This document shows, piece after piece, positions 35,599-43,586 of a stretch of 64,000 nt of DNA; positions within the stretch are counted from its first letter, which is position 1, and every line of letters begins with the position of its first letter. The translations under genes were made by a program, and so were the position numbers. Location of the stretch: the NCBI GenBank assembly GCA_949282965.1, contig CASDQW010000046.1, positions 18,634 through 82,633 on the forward strand, written 5' to 3'. The notes under the pieces are model-generated. The model saw only the letters and a list, made by a program, of their open reading frames with translations. It searched no databases and had not been told where the DNA came from. The stretch is from an uncultured Lentisphaeria bacterium. GTDB lineage: Bacteria > Verrucomicrobiota > Lentisphaeria > Victivallales > Victivallaceae.

Positions 35599-35627
35599 TT
35601 GAAAAGAAGTTTCTTTTCCTGTATAAT
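35599..35627 (+). promoter_or_regulatory. Strong promoter for the response regulator, with an internal palindrome
   Basis: TTGAAA (35599-35604), 17-base spacer, consensus TATAAT (35622-35627). GAAAAGAA (35601-35608) and TTCTTTTC (35611-35618) form a palindrome filling the spacer, a good repressor site. Confidence 0.75.
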
Positions 35628-35706
35628 ATGGATATAGTTCGGAAGAATGATGTTTTGCGCGTCGCTCCCGGTCGGGATGTGGTCGCGTTTTCATGTTGGA
35701 GAAAAA

Positions 35707-36123
35707 ATGGCTGAAACCCTCAAAGATCTGCCGGGCGGCAATGAAACCATCCTGATTGTGGATGATCATGAAACCATCTGGGATTTTCTGATCGAAGCAT
35801 TGCAACGTCTTGGCTATTCGGTGCTGCTGGCGGAAAACGGAGCGGACGCAGTGGAAATCTACCGGGAAAATCCCGGCCAGGTCGATCTGGTGCTGCTGGA
35901 CATGATCATGCCGAAGGTGGGCGGGCATCAGGCGTTCTGCCAGATCCGGGCCATGGACCCGAACGCAACGATTCTGCTGTCCAGCGGTTTTGTATCCGAA
36001 GAGGAAGTGCATGACCTGCTGCAACAGGGGGCCTGCGGTTTCCTGCCGAAACCGCATCGACTGCCGGATGTCGCCCGGGCCATCCGCAAGGCTCTCGACC
36101 GCCAAACCGTCAAGGCCTGCTGA
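35707..36123 (+). CDS. Single-domain CheY-like response regulator
   Basis: A 138-residue receiver domain with no output domain. TILIVDDHE supplies the acidic pair, VLLDMIMPKVGG the phospho-acceptor Asp, ILLSSGF the conserved Ser, and FLPKPH the Lys. GGAG is six bases before the ATG. No histidine kinase is encoded nearby. It is 27 bases upstream of uvrC, so co-transcription is likely. Its partner may be elsewhere. Confidence 0.9.
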   Translation: MAETLKDLPGGNETILIVDDHETIWDFLIEALQRLGYSVLLAENGADAVEIYRENPGQVDLVLLDMIMPKVGGHQAFCQIRAMDPNATILLSSGFVSEEEVHDLLQQGACGFLPKPHRLPDVARAIRKALDRQTVKAC

Positions 36124-36150
36124 CGAATTGTCGGGCCCAAACCGCTTGCG

Positions 36151-37608
36151 ATGAAAAGGGAATTTCACCCGTCGGATCTGCCCCATCAACCCGGCGTATA
36201 TGTTTTCCGGGACCGCTTCGGCCGGGTCATCTATGTCGGCAAGGCTTCGGATCTGCGGCGGCGGGTTTCCAGCTATTTTCAGCCTTCCCGGCTGGCCCGG
36301 GCCGACGCCAAACTGCGTTCACTGGTCAACTCCATTGACGACTGGTCGTTCCAGACGGTGCGCAACGAGGATGAAGCCCTGATTCTTGAATCCCGCCTGA
36401 TCAAGGAATACGCGCCGCATTACAACATTCTGATGCGGGACGACAAGCGCTACCCGCTGCTGAAAATCGATCTGCGCGACCGCTTCCCGACACTCAAGCT
36501 GGCCCGTATCAAAAAAGAAGATCATGCCCGCTATTTCGGACCGTTTCCGCAGGGCGGAGCGCTGCGTGCGACGCTGGATTTTCTGCTGGCGCATTTCGGG
36601 CTGCGCGCCTGCCGCGACTCCTCCCCCGACGCGGAAACCCGCAAGCGCTGCCTCAAACGCATCGTCCGGGATTGCAGCGCCCCCTGCACCGGCGCCGTCA
36701 GCGAGGCGGAATACCGGCAGCTGGTGGAGCGGGTGCTGCAGGTGCTCTCCGGCGACATCGGCGAACTCTCCACCGAAATCCGGGAAAAAATGCAGCAGGC
36801 GGCCGCCGCCAGAAAATTCGAAGCCGCCGCCCGTTACCGGGACATCCTGACCAATCTGGAGGCCGTTTTCGGTGAGAAAAAACGCGCTTTCGAACGCCCG
36901 GAGCTGCCGGAACTGCCGGACGGTCCCGCCGCCGTCCGGGATCTGCAGCGGGAACTGGGCTTGCCGAACCGCCCGGAACGGATGATCTGCTTTGACAATT
37001 CCAATTTGTTCGGGACGTTCGCCGTCTCCTCCATGGTCTGCTTTCATGACGGGCGGCCGGACCGGGCGAACTACCGCAGGTTCCGGGTGCGCACGGTGGC
37101 GCAGCCCGACGACTTCGAAACCATGCGGGAGGTCATCACCCGCCATTTCGGAAGGCTGCTGCGGGAAGACCGGGCACTCCCGGATCTGGTCGTCATCGAC
37201 GGCGGCCGTGGGCAGCTTTCCGCCGCGCTGGACGCGCTGATTGCGCTGGGCTGTCCGCCGCTGCCGGTCATCGGACTGGCCAAACGCAACGAAGAGGTGT
37301 TCCTCCCCGGACGGGAGGAACCACTGCGGCTGGACCGGCACGGACCGGCCCTGCGGCTGCTGCAGGCGATCCGCGACGAGTCGCACCGTTTCGCCATCAC
37401 CTATCACCGACAGCTGCGCATGAAACGGTTGGAACAGTCGCTGCTGGACGACATTCCCGGTATCGGGGAAGAGCGCAAGAAACAATTGCTCCGGACCTTC
37501 GGCTCGGTGCGCGCCATCCGGCACGCCGACGCGGCGGAAATCGCCCGGAAAATCCCGGGGATCGGAGAAAAATTAGCACAAAAACTCATTGACTTTTTAG
37601 CGGAATAA
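36151..37608 (+). CDS. uvrC: Excinuclease ABC subunit C, short form
   Basis: A 485-residue UvrC. The GIY-YIG 3'-incision domain spans 10-95 (QPGVYVFRDRFGRVIYVGKASDLRRRV), the UvrB-binding UVR motif is near 210-245, the RNase H-like 5'-incision domain covers 275-425 (FDNSNLFGTFAVSSMVCF, VVIDGGRGQL, ITYHRQLR), and two helix-hairpin-helix motifs end the protein (DIPGIGEERKKQLLRTFGS, KIPGIGEKLAQKL). E. coli UvrC has about 610 residues; the loss is mostly in the region between the UVR motif and the RNase H-like domain. Catalytic parts are present, so it should function in nucleotide-excision repair. Confidence 0.93.
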   Translation: MKREFHPSDLPHQPGVYVFRDRFGRVIYVGKASDLRRRVSSYFQPSRLARADAKLRSLVNSIDDWSFQTVRNEDEALILESRLIKEYAPHYNILMRDDKRYPLLKIDLRDRFPTLKLARIKKEDHARYFGPFPQGGALRATLDFLLAHFGLRACRDSSPDAETRKRCLKRIVRDCSAPCTGAVSEAEYRQLVERVLQVLSGDIGELSTEIREKMQQAAAARKFEAAARYRDILTNLEAVFGEKKRAFERPELPELPDGPAAVRDLQRELGLPNRPERMICFDNSNLFGTFAVSSMVCFHDGRPDRANYRRFRVRTVAQPDDFETMREVITRHFGRLLREDRALPDLVVIDGGRGQLSAALDALIALGCPPLPVIGLAKRNEEVFLPGREEPLRLDRHGPALRLLQAIRDESHRFAITYHRQLRMKRLEQSLLDDIPGIGEERKKQLLRTFGSVRAIRHADAAEIARKIPGIGEKLAQKLIDFLAE

Positions 37609-37658
37609 GATTATTTTCATAGCGATTTCCAAAATTCATAAAGAAGGAATGCTCTGAA

Positions 37659-39401
37659 ATGACCGTAAAGTATGCTTCCCTCGCCTTCTGCGTGGCAATA
37701 GCAAGTGCCTTTCTGGCATGGCCGGGAGTCGGTGCGGAATCCTCTCCCATGGCGGAAGCCGGACGGCTGTTCAAGGAAAAACTCACCGCGGCCGCCGCCA
37801 ATCCAGCCTCCGACACGGCAACCACCCCCATGACGCCGCAGAACATCCCGGGCAGTGTCGTGCTGATCGGCAGCAGCGAGGGGTGCGGCAGCGGTTTTCT
37901 GTGCCGTTTGTGGGGCGTTCCGGTCATCGTCACCAATGCCCACGTGTATGCGCGCATGTATCAATCCACCATAGAAGACGGACGTCAGTACCGTTATACC
38001 CCCAAAGCCGCGCTGATCTCCCGAAAACGGGACCTGGCCCTGATCGAAGCGGACATTCCGTCAGATCGGTGTCTGTTTGAAATCGCCGAAAACCTTGCCA
38101 CCACCCCGCTCCGAACCCCGGCCAATGCCTATGGTGACAGCCTCGGCGATCGGGTCATTACGGTTCTGAACGGTCAACTTCTCGGCATCGGTCCGGATGA
38201 AATCGAAATCTCCGCCGGAATCGTTCCCGGCAATTCCGGAGGTCCGGTGGTCAATCAGAACATGCAGATCATCGGCGTTTCCACTTACCTGAAACTGCTG
38301 ACTCCCGACGCCAATATGCTGGACGGCACCCGGTTCGGAAGACGGTCGCCGCCGAGAGGCATCCGCCGGTTCGCCATCCGGATCGATAATCTTGATCCGC
38401 AGGAGTTTGAAATCTTCGATCCGAAACAGCAGCAGAAGGATCTGAACGTCTTTCAGTACCTGACGACCGCCAACGCGAACTTTCAGAGAGCCATCAAAAG
38501 TGAAAAAGGCATGGCGCTCTGGATTGCTTTCCACCGCGTCTATCGCCGGGTCAATCCGTTCTGGAACTACCAGAGCCCCATTCTGTACCTCAAGAAGTTG
38601 ATCGTTCAGGAGCAACGGCTCATGGCTGCCGCCTCCGGCCTGCTGAATCTTCCGCTGCACGTGCTGACGCCTCAGGAAAACCGGATGGTGAATCAAATGT
38701 TTCAGCAATTATCCCGCTACCGGCGCGACAGTTTCCGCTGCAATGTCTGTAACGGAAGAGGCGAACTGCCAGATGCCAGACTTCAGGATGGCCGGACCTA
38801 CTCCTACCAGAGCGACAACAGCCGGAAAATCTGCCCCGAATGTTCCGGGCTGGGACAGGCAAACGTCCCTTATTACAATATTATGCGAACCAGTCCGACC
38901 AGCGTCCGCTACCCGAAATTCCGGATCGCCTCGGTCGTCCCCGGCATGGATCAGGCCACCACGTTGAAACTCCTGCAGGCGAGCGATGTCGCGGAGCCCA
39001 TCAACGTCAACGGCATTTTCCAGCTTTACACGCTCCCCGGCAACCATGCCTACTATCAGGCGACCAATACGTATCTTACCTTCGTCGCCCGGCGTCTGAG
39101 CGCCATCAACATTCATTTTCCGGCGGGACAATCGTTATGGGAAGAACTGAAACAGGATCTGATCCAAAAATTCGGAAAGCCGACCGTCGATTTCGATTAT
39201 GGCTCCCTCTTGGGCTACGTGGTCTTCGAGCACCCGGAAGGGGTCATCATGCTGACCAATGCAGATCGCGGCATCCGCCTCACGGCCCGGCATTATCTCC
39301 TGACCGAACTGGAAATGCGGTTTCTGGAAAACCTGGGAAAAAAACTTTTCATCCCGCAGAAACATAACGGCGGAGAACTTGATCGCAATTTCTTCATGTG
39401 A
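37659..39401 (+). CDS. Secreted trypsin-like serine protease with DnaJ-type zinc motifs
   Basis: A 580-residue exported protein. The signal peptide (about 1-26, ending GVGAE) is followed by a trypsin-like domain at 60-240. The catalytic triad is visible: H95 in TNAHVY, D125 in RDLALIEA, S193 in PGNSGGPVV. Residues 355-400 have two CxxC knuckles, C361/C364 (CNVCNGRGE) and C392/C395 (CPECSGLG), like half of a DnaJ zinc domain. The C-terminal 170 residues were not recognised. It starts the operon of NfeD and two flotillins, lying six bases ahead of nfeD, so it may process or guard membrane proteins in flotillin domains. AAGGA precedes the start. Confidence 0.8.
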   Translation: MTVKYASLAFCVAIASAFLAWPGVGAESSPMAEAGRLFKEKLTAAAANPASDTATTPMTPQNIPGSVVLIGSSEGCGSGFLCRLWGVPVIVTNAHVYARMYQSTIEDGRQYRYTPKAALISRKRDLALIEADIPSDRCLFEIAENLATTPLRTPANAYGDSLGDRVITVLNGQLLGIGPDEIEISAGIVPGNSGGPVVNQNMQIIGVSTYLKLLTPDANMLDGTRFGRRSPPRGIRRFAIRIDNLDPQEFEIFDPKQQQKDLNVFQYLTTANANFQRAIKSEKGMALWIAFHRVYRRVNPFWNYQSPILYLKKLIVQEQRLMAAASGLLNLPLHVLTPQENRMVNQMFQQLSRYRRDSFRCNVCNGRGELPDARLQDGRTYSYQSDNSRKICPECSGLGQANVPYYNIMRTSPTSVRYPKFRIASVVPGMDQATTLKLLQASDVAEPINVNGIFQLYTLPGNHAYYQATNTYLTFVARRLSAINIHFPAGQSLWEELKQDLIQKFGKPTVDFDYGSLLGYVVFEHPEGVIMLTNADRGIRLTARHYLLTELEMRFLENLGKKLFIPQKHNGGELDRNFFM

Positions 39402-39407
39402 GGTGCT

Positions 39408-41009
39408 ATGAAACGATTGACGACAGGCTGGCTGACGGTTTTGCTGCTGCTGACGGCAGCGGCGACGGCAAAATGTGTGACGCCCGGCGCCGGAGAAACG
39501 GCGGACCGCCGTCTTTTCACCGCCGGCGACGGTACCGGAACCGTCTATTATGTGCCGCAGTTCACGGAATTCAAGGAGGTGTCCGAAGCGGACCTGCTGT
39601 TTTTGCGCAAGGTGCTCCGGCGCGCCCGGAAGGAAGGCGTCCGCGCCGTGATTTTCGAACTCGACACGCCGGGAGGCCGGGTGGATGTGGCATTGCGCTA
39701 TCTGTCGGTTTTCGCCAAATCCGAGGTACCGGTGGTGGCACACCTCAACCCCCAGGGGATTTCCGCCGGCATGATCATCGCGTTGGCCGCGGACCGGATT
39801 GCCATCGACCACCATGGCATCATCGGCGACGCCATGCCGCTGGCGATGACACCGGGCGGTATGCGGCCGATTACCGCGCCACCGGACAAAACTCCGCCGG
39901 AAACGCCCCCCGCGGAAAACACCGGCAAGCCGGAGGAAAAATCCCCCTCCCCCGAAAAACAACCGCCTCCGGCCACCCCGTCCTCCTGGGAACCGCTCCT
40001 GGAAGAGATCCGCAGACTGCGCCAAGACGGTTCCCACCAGCCTTTGACCAATGAGGAGAAACGGCTCGCGGATCAAAAATTCCTGACCGTTTTCTTCAAA
40101 GTGCTGCAGGTTCTGGCGGAGAAAAACGACCGCCCGGTCAAGGTCATCCGGGCCACAGCCGATCCCTACACGGTACTTACCGTCAAGGATGACGGCATTC
40201 GCCACGATGGACGCGCTCCGCTGACACTGTCCGCGACCGAAGCCCAGAAACTGGGAGTGGTCGACTACGTCGTGCGCGGTCGGAACGACATTTTAGCGGA
40301 AATCGGTTTGCCGAATGCCCGGATAGAAGAAATCCGGCCGAGCCCCACGGACCAGATCTTTTCATTTCTGGCGCACCCGATGGTGGCAGGGGTGCTGATC
40401 ATGCTGGGGTTGGTCGGGCTGTTCGTGGAGGTGAAAACCCCCGGGTTCGGGGTACCGGGCATTCTCGGGATCTGCGCAGTGGTATTGTATTTCATCGGCC
40501 AGATCGCGGTTGGCGCCTCCGAATGGGGCCCGATGGTGATCTTCTTCATCGGCGTGGTGCTGCTGGCGCTGGAAATCTTCCTGATCCCCGGCTTCGGTCT
40601 GGTCGGGGTGCTCGGCGGCATCTGCGTGCTGGGGTCCATGGTGGCCGCATTCGGCTTTGACAACCTGGAAACAGCGGTGCAGGTGGTCGGCGGCGGTCTG
40701 GTTGCCGCGCTGCTGATCATAACGGTGCTGGTCATGTATGTGCTGCCCAAAACCGCGCTGTTCCGGCGTTTTGCACTGGCGGAGGCGGTCGGTCGGGACA
40801 GTGGCCAGGAAGCCGCCCAGGCGGAAGCGCTGGCAGAGCAGGAAGCGGGCGCATTGGGGAAAGCCATTTCGCCACTGCGTCCGTCCGGAACGGTGGAACT
40901 GAGCGGGAAGCGTTTCGATGCGGTAACCGAAGGGGACTTCATTGACGCCGGCTGCGAAGTTCAGGTCGTCGGCAAACGGAACTTTCAGCTGATTGTTCGC
41001 AAAATCTGA
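39408..41009 (+). CDS. nfeD: Long-form NfeD protein with ClpP-class protease domain
   Basis: The 533-residue membrane protein has a signal peptide, then a ClpP/SppA-like domain (residues about 40-300) with FELDTPGGRVDVALR and the likely nucleophile S119 in NPQGISAGMIIALAADRI. A Pro/Glu-rich insertion of about 50 residues splits this domain. Four or five membrane helices follow (about 325-450), and an OB-fold NfeD domain ends it (GTVELSGKRFDAVTEGDFIDAGCEVQVV). The Lys of the Ser-Lys dyad cannot be placed with certainty. NfeD genes are usually paired with flotillin genes, as here. Confidence 0.9.
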   Translation: MKRLTTGWLTVLLLLTAAATAKCVTPGAGETADRRLFTAGDGTGTVYYVPQFTEFKEVSEADLLFLRKVLRRARKEGVRAVIFELDTPGGRVDVALRYLSVFAKSEVPVVAHLNPQGISAGMIIALAADRIAIDHHGIIGDAMPLAMTPGGMRPITAPPDKTPPETPPAENTGKPEEKSPSPEKQPPPATPSSWEPLLEEIRRLRQDGSHQPLTNEEKRLADQKFLTVFFKVLQVLAEKNDRPVKVIRATADPYTVLTVKDDGIRHDGRAPLTLSATEAQKLGVVDYVVRGRNDILAEIGLPNARIEEIRPSPTDQIFSFLAHPMVAGVLIMLGLVGLFVEVKTPGFGVPGILGICAVVLYFIGQIAVGASEWGPMVIFFIGVVLLALEIFLIPGFGLVGVLGGICVLGSMVAAFGFDNLETAVQVVGGGLVAALLIITVLVMYVLPKTALFRRFALAEAVGRDSGQEAAQAEALAEQEAGALGKAISPLRPSGTVELSGKRFDAVTEGDFIDAGCEVQVVGKRNFQLIVRKI

Positions 41010-41054
41010 TATCGGGCTCCGGAATCAATATTTTTAACAGAAAGGACTGCTTGT

Positions 41055-41957
41055 ATGGGGTTGGGTTTGTGGAGTTTCATTCTGCTGGGGCTGGCGGCGC
41101 TGGCGGTGCTGTGGCTGTTTCTGGTCGTCATTCCCGTCCGCCACTGGGTGGCGGCACTCTGCTCCGGAGTGCCGGTCGGCATCTTCACCTTGATCGGCAT
41201 GCGGCTGCGGCAGGTGCCGCCGCACCTGATCGTCGATGCCATGATCCAGGCACACAAGGCCGGCATCGCTCTGACCACCGACGTGCTGGAAGCACATTTT
41301 CTGGCCGGCGGCAACGTCATGCGCGTCGTTGCAGCGCTGGTGGCGGCGGACAAGGCGAACATCGCCCTCTCCATTCAGCGGGCAACCGCCATCGACCTGG
41401 CCGGACGCAACGTGCTCGAAGCCGTCAAAATGTCCGTCAACCCCAAGGTCATTGAGACCCCGGAAGTCGCGGCCATGGCCAAGGACGGCATTCAGGTCAA
41501 GGCCATCGCCCGGGTCACGGTCCGCGCCAACATCGACCGGCTGATCGGCGGCGCGGGAGAACAGACCATTCTGGCTCGGGTCGGCGAAGGGATCGTCACC
41601 ACCATCGGCTCGGCCTCCAGCCACAAGCAGATTCTGGAAAATCCCGACATGATTTCGAAAACCGTACTGAAGAAAGGACTGGATTCCGGCACCGCCTTTG
41701 AAATTCTCTCCATCGACATCGCTGACGTGAATGTCGGGAAAAACATCGGCGCCCAACTCCAGACCGATCAGGCCAATGCCGACAAAAACATCGCCCAGGC
41801 GAAAGCCGAAGAACGCCGTGCCATGGCCGTCGCGCAGGAGCAGGAAATGCTCGCGCGGATCGGAGAAATGCGCGCTAAACTGGTCGCGATGGAAGCGCAG
41901 GTGCCGCTGGCCATCGCTCAGGCCTTCCGCAGCCCGGATCTCAAAATGGGCAACTGA
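41055..41957 (+). CDS. floA: Flotillin-like protein FloA, copy 1
   Basis: A 300-residue SPFH-domain protein of the FloA (YqfA) family that scaffolds functional membrane microdomains. An N-terminal membrane hairpin (about 5-55) is followed by [29 protein letters not shown] and a coiled C-terminal helix rich in Ala and Glu. It lacks about 25 C-terminal residues found in copy 2. It is 34 bases from copy 2 and 45 after nfeD. Confidence 0.93.
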   Translation: MGLGLWSFILLGLAALAVLWLFLVVIPVRHWVAALCSGVPVGIFTLIGMRLRQVPPHLIVDAMIQAHKAGIALTTDVLEAHFLAGGNVMRVVAALVAADKANIALSIQRATAIDLAGRNVLEAVKMSVNPKVIETPEVAAMAKDGIQVKAIARVTVRANIDRLIGGAGEQTILARVGEGIVTTIGSASSHKQILENPDMISKTVLKKGLDSGTAFEILSIDIADVNVGKNIGAQLQTDQANADKNIAQAKAEERRAMAVAQEQEMLARIGEMRAKLVAMEAQVPLAIAQAFRSPDLKMGN

Positions 41958-41991
41958 ATAACCCTGTAACCCGAAAAGGATTCACATACTT

Positions 41992-42972
41992 ATGGCTGGA
42001 ATGGTTGGAATTATTGCGTTGCTGGTGGTGCTGGCGGCGATATTTGTCGTGTTTGTTGTGGTCATCCCGATCCCCCTGTGGATCGCGGCGATTTTCTCCG
42101 GGGTCCGGGTCAGTGTATTCGGGCTGGTGGGCATGCGGCTGCGCCGGGTACCGCCGCAGGTGATTCTCTCCGCGTTGATTCAGGCACGTAAGGCCGGACT
42201 GGAAGGCATCAATTCCAATGCCCTGGAAGCCCACTATCTGGCGGGAGGAAACGTTTTCCGCGTTATTTTTGCACTGGTGGCGGCGGACAAAGCAGGCATT
42301 CCGCTGACACTGCAGCGCGCCACCGCCATCGACCTGGCCGGGCGCGACGTGCTCGAAGCCGTCAAAATGTCGGTCAACCCCAAAGTCATTGAAACCCCGG
42401 TAGTGGCCGCTGTGGCGCAGGACGGCATCCAGCTGCAGGCGGTCGCCCGGGTCACGGTCCGGGCCAATATCGACCGCCTGGTCGGCGGCGCCGGTGAAGA
42501 AACCGTCCTTGCCCGAATCGGGGAAGGCATCGTCACCACCATCGGTTCGGCCGCCAGCCATAAGCTGGTGCTGGAAAATCCCGACATGATCTCCAAAACC
42601 GTGTTGAAAAAAGGTCTGGACTCCGGCACCGCGTTTGAAATTCTCTCCATCGACATCGCCGATGTCGATGTCGGCAAAAACATCGGCGCCGAACTCCAGA
42701 TGTCCCAGGCAAATGCCGACAAGGACATTGCCCAGGCCAAGGCCGAGGAACGCCGCGCCATGGCCATCGCCCTGGAACAGGAAATGAAAGCCAAGATCCG
42801 GCAGATGGAAGCCGACCTGGTTGCCGCCGAAGCGGAAGTGCCGCAGGCCATTTCCGAAGCGCTGGCCTCCGGCCGTCTCGGCATCATGGACTACTACCGG
42901 ATGAAAAACGTGATGGCCGATACCGACATGCGCCAGGCCATCGCCAAACCGGCTGCCGCAACCGCAGAATGA
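41992..42972 (+). CDS. floA: Flotillin-like protein FloA, copy 2
   Basis: A 326-residue FloA paralogue of the preceding gene. The core ([37 protein letters not shown]) is nearly identical, while the N-terminal hairpin and the C-terminus differ. The C-terminal segment [27 protein letters not shown] matches standard FloA. Tandem retention suggests a hetero-oligomer. Confidence 0.93.
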   Translation: MAGMVGIIALLVVLAAIFVVFVVVIPIPLWIAAIFSGVRVSVFGLVGMRLRRVPPQVILSALIQARKAGLEGINSNALEAHYLAGGNVFRVIFALVAADKAGIPLTLQRATAIDLAGRDVLEAVKMSVNPKVIETPVVAAVAQDGIQLQAVARVTVRANIDRLVGGAGEETVLARIGEGIVTTIGSAASHKLVLENPDMISKTVLKKGLDSGTAFEILSIDIADVDVGKNIGAELQMSQANADKDIAQAKAEERRAMAIALEQEMKAKIRQMEADLVAAEAEVPQAISEALASGRLGIMDYYRMKNVMADTDMRQAIAKPAAATAE

Positions 42973-42984
42973 CGGGGGCCCCCG

Positions 42985-43488
42985 ATGAGCGATTTTTTGG
43001 AAGTTCTAATCAGCTTTATCGTCATGGTCGTCGTGGCCGGCGGTGAATACTGGTTGAAAAAGAGAAAAGAGCGTCAGGAACACGACGACTACTGGGAGCA
43101 AAAACGCAAAAACCGCCGGAAACCGGGCAGTGCTTCCCGCAGCCGGCGGCCCGTTTCCCGCACGGTCCCGACGGCACCGACTGATTTTTTCGAACCGGAT
43201 GCCTCGGCGGCAACCACGCCCTCCCGACCGGTGCCGTCTTCGCTGGAACCGGAATGGAGCACCTCCGCCTGGCTGGAAGCGGCAGAAACTCCGTCACCAG
43301 CCCCGACGACGCTGAACGTGCCGTCTCCGGAAATCGCCCCGCGCCCCTCCATGCCGATGGCCGCCACGCCCCGCCCCAGGCAGACCGAGAAGCCCCATCC
43401 CTATGTAGCCATGTTGCGCCGCAACAGCCGCGCGGCGGTGGTCATGATGGAAATTCTCTCCCCGCCCAAGGCCTTGCGAAAGCAGTAA
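42985..43488 (+). CDS. Small membrane protein of the flotillin operon
   Basis: A 167-residue protein with one N-terminal membrane helix (about 5-23), a very basic patch (KKRKERQ ... KRKNRRK), a long Pro/Ser/Thr-rich disordered middle, and a compact C-terminus LRRNSRAAVVMMEILSPPKALRKQ. That end may be a docking motif. It follows floA copy 2 by 12 bases. Function unknown. Confidence 0.75.
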   Translation: MSDFLEVLISFIVMVVVAGGEYWLKKRKERQEHDDYWEQKRKNRRKPGSASRSRRPVSRTVPTAPTDFFEPDASAATTPSRPVPSSLEPEWSTSAWLEAAETPSPAPTTLNVPSPEIAPRPSMPMAATPRPRQTEKPHPYVAMLRRNSRAAVVMMEILSPPKALRKQ

Positions 43489-43502
43489 GCACCGTGTCGT
43501 CT

Positions 43503-43541
43503 GTCGCCGCCTCCGGAGTTCCGTGCGGCGACTTTTTTTTT
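43503..43541 (+). terminator. Terminator of the flotillin operon
   Basis: GTCGCCGC (43503-43510) pairs with GCGGCGAC (43525-43532); nine T at 43533-43541. Confidence 0.85.
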
Positions 43542-43586
43542 ACGACGCATGCCAGCGTAGACCGGCCACGAAAGCGGCAACGGCAA

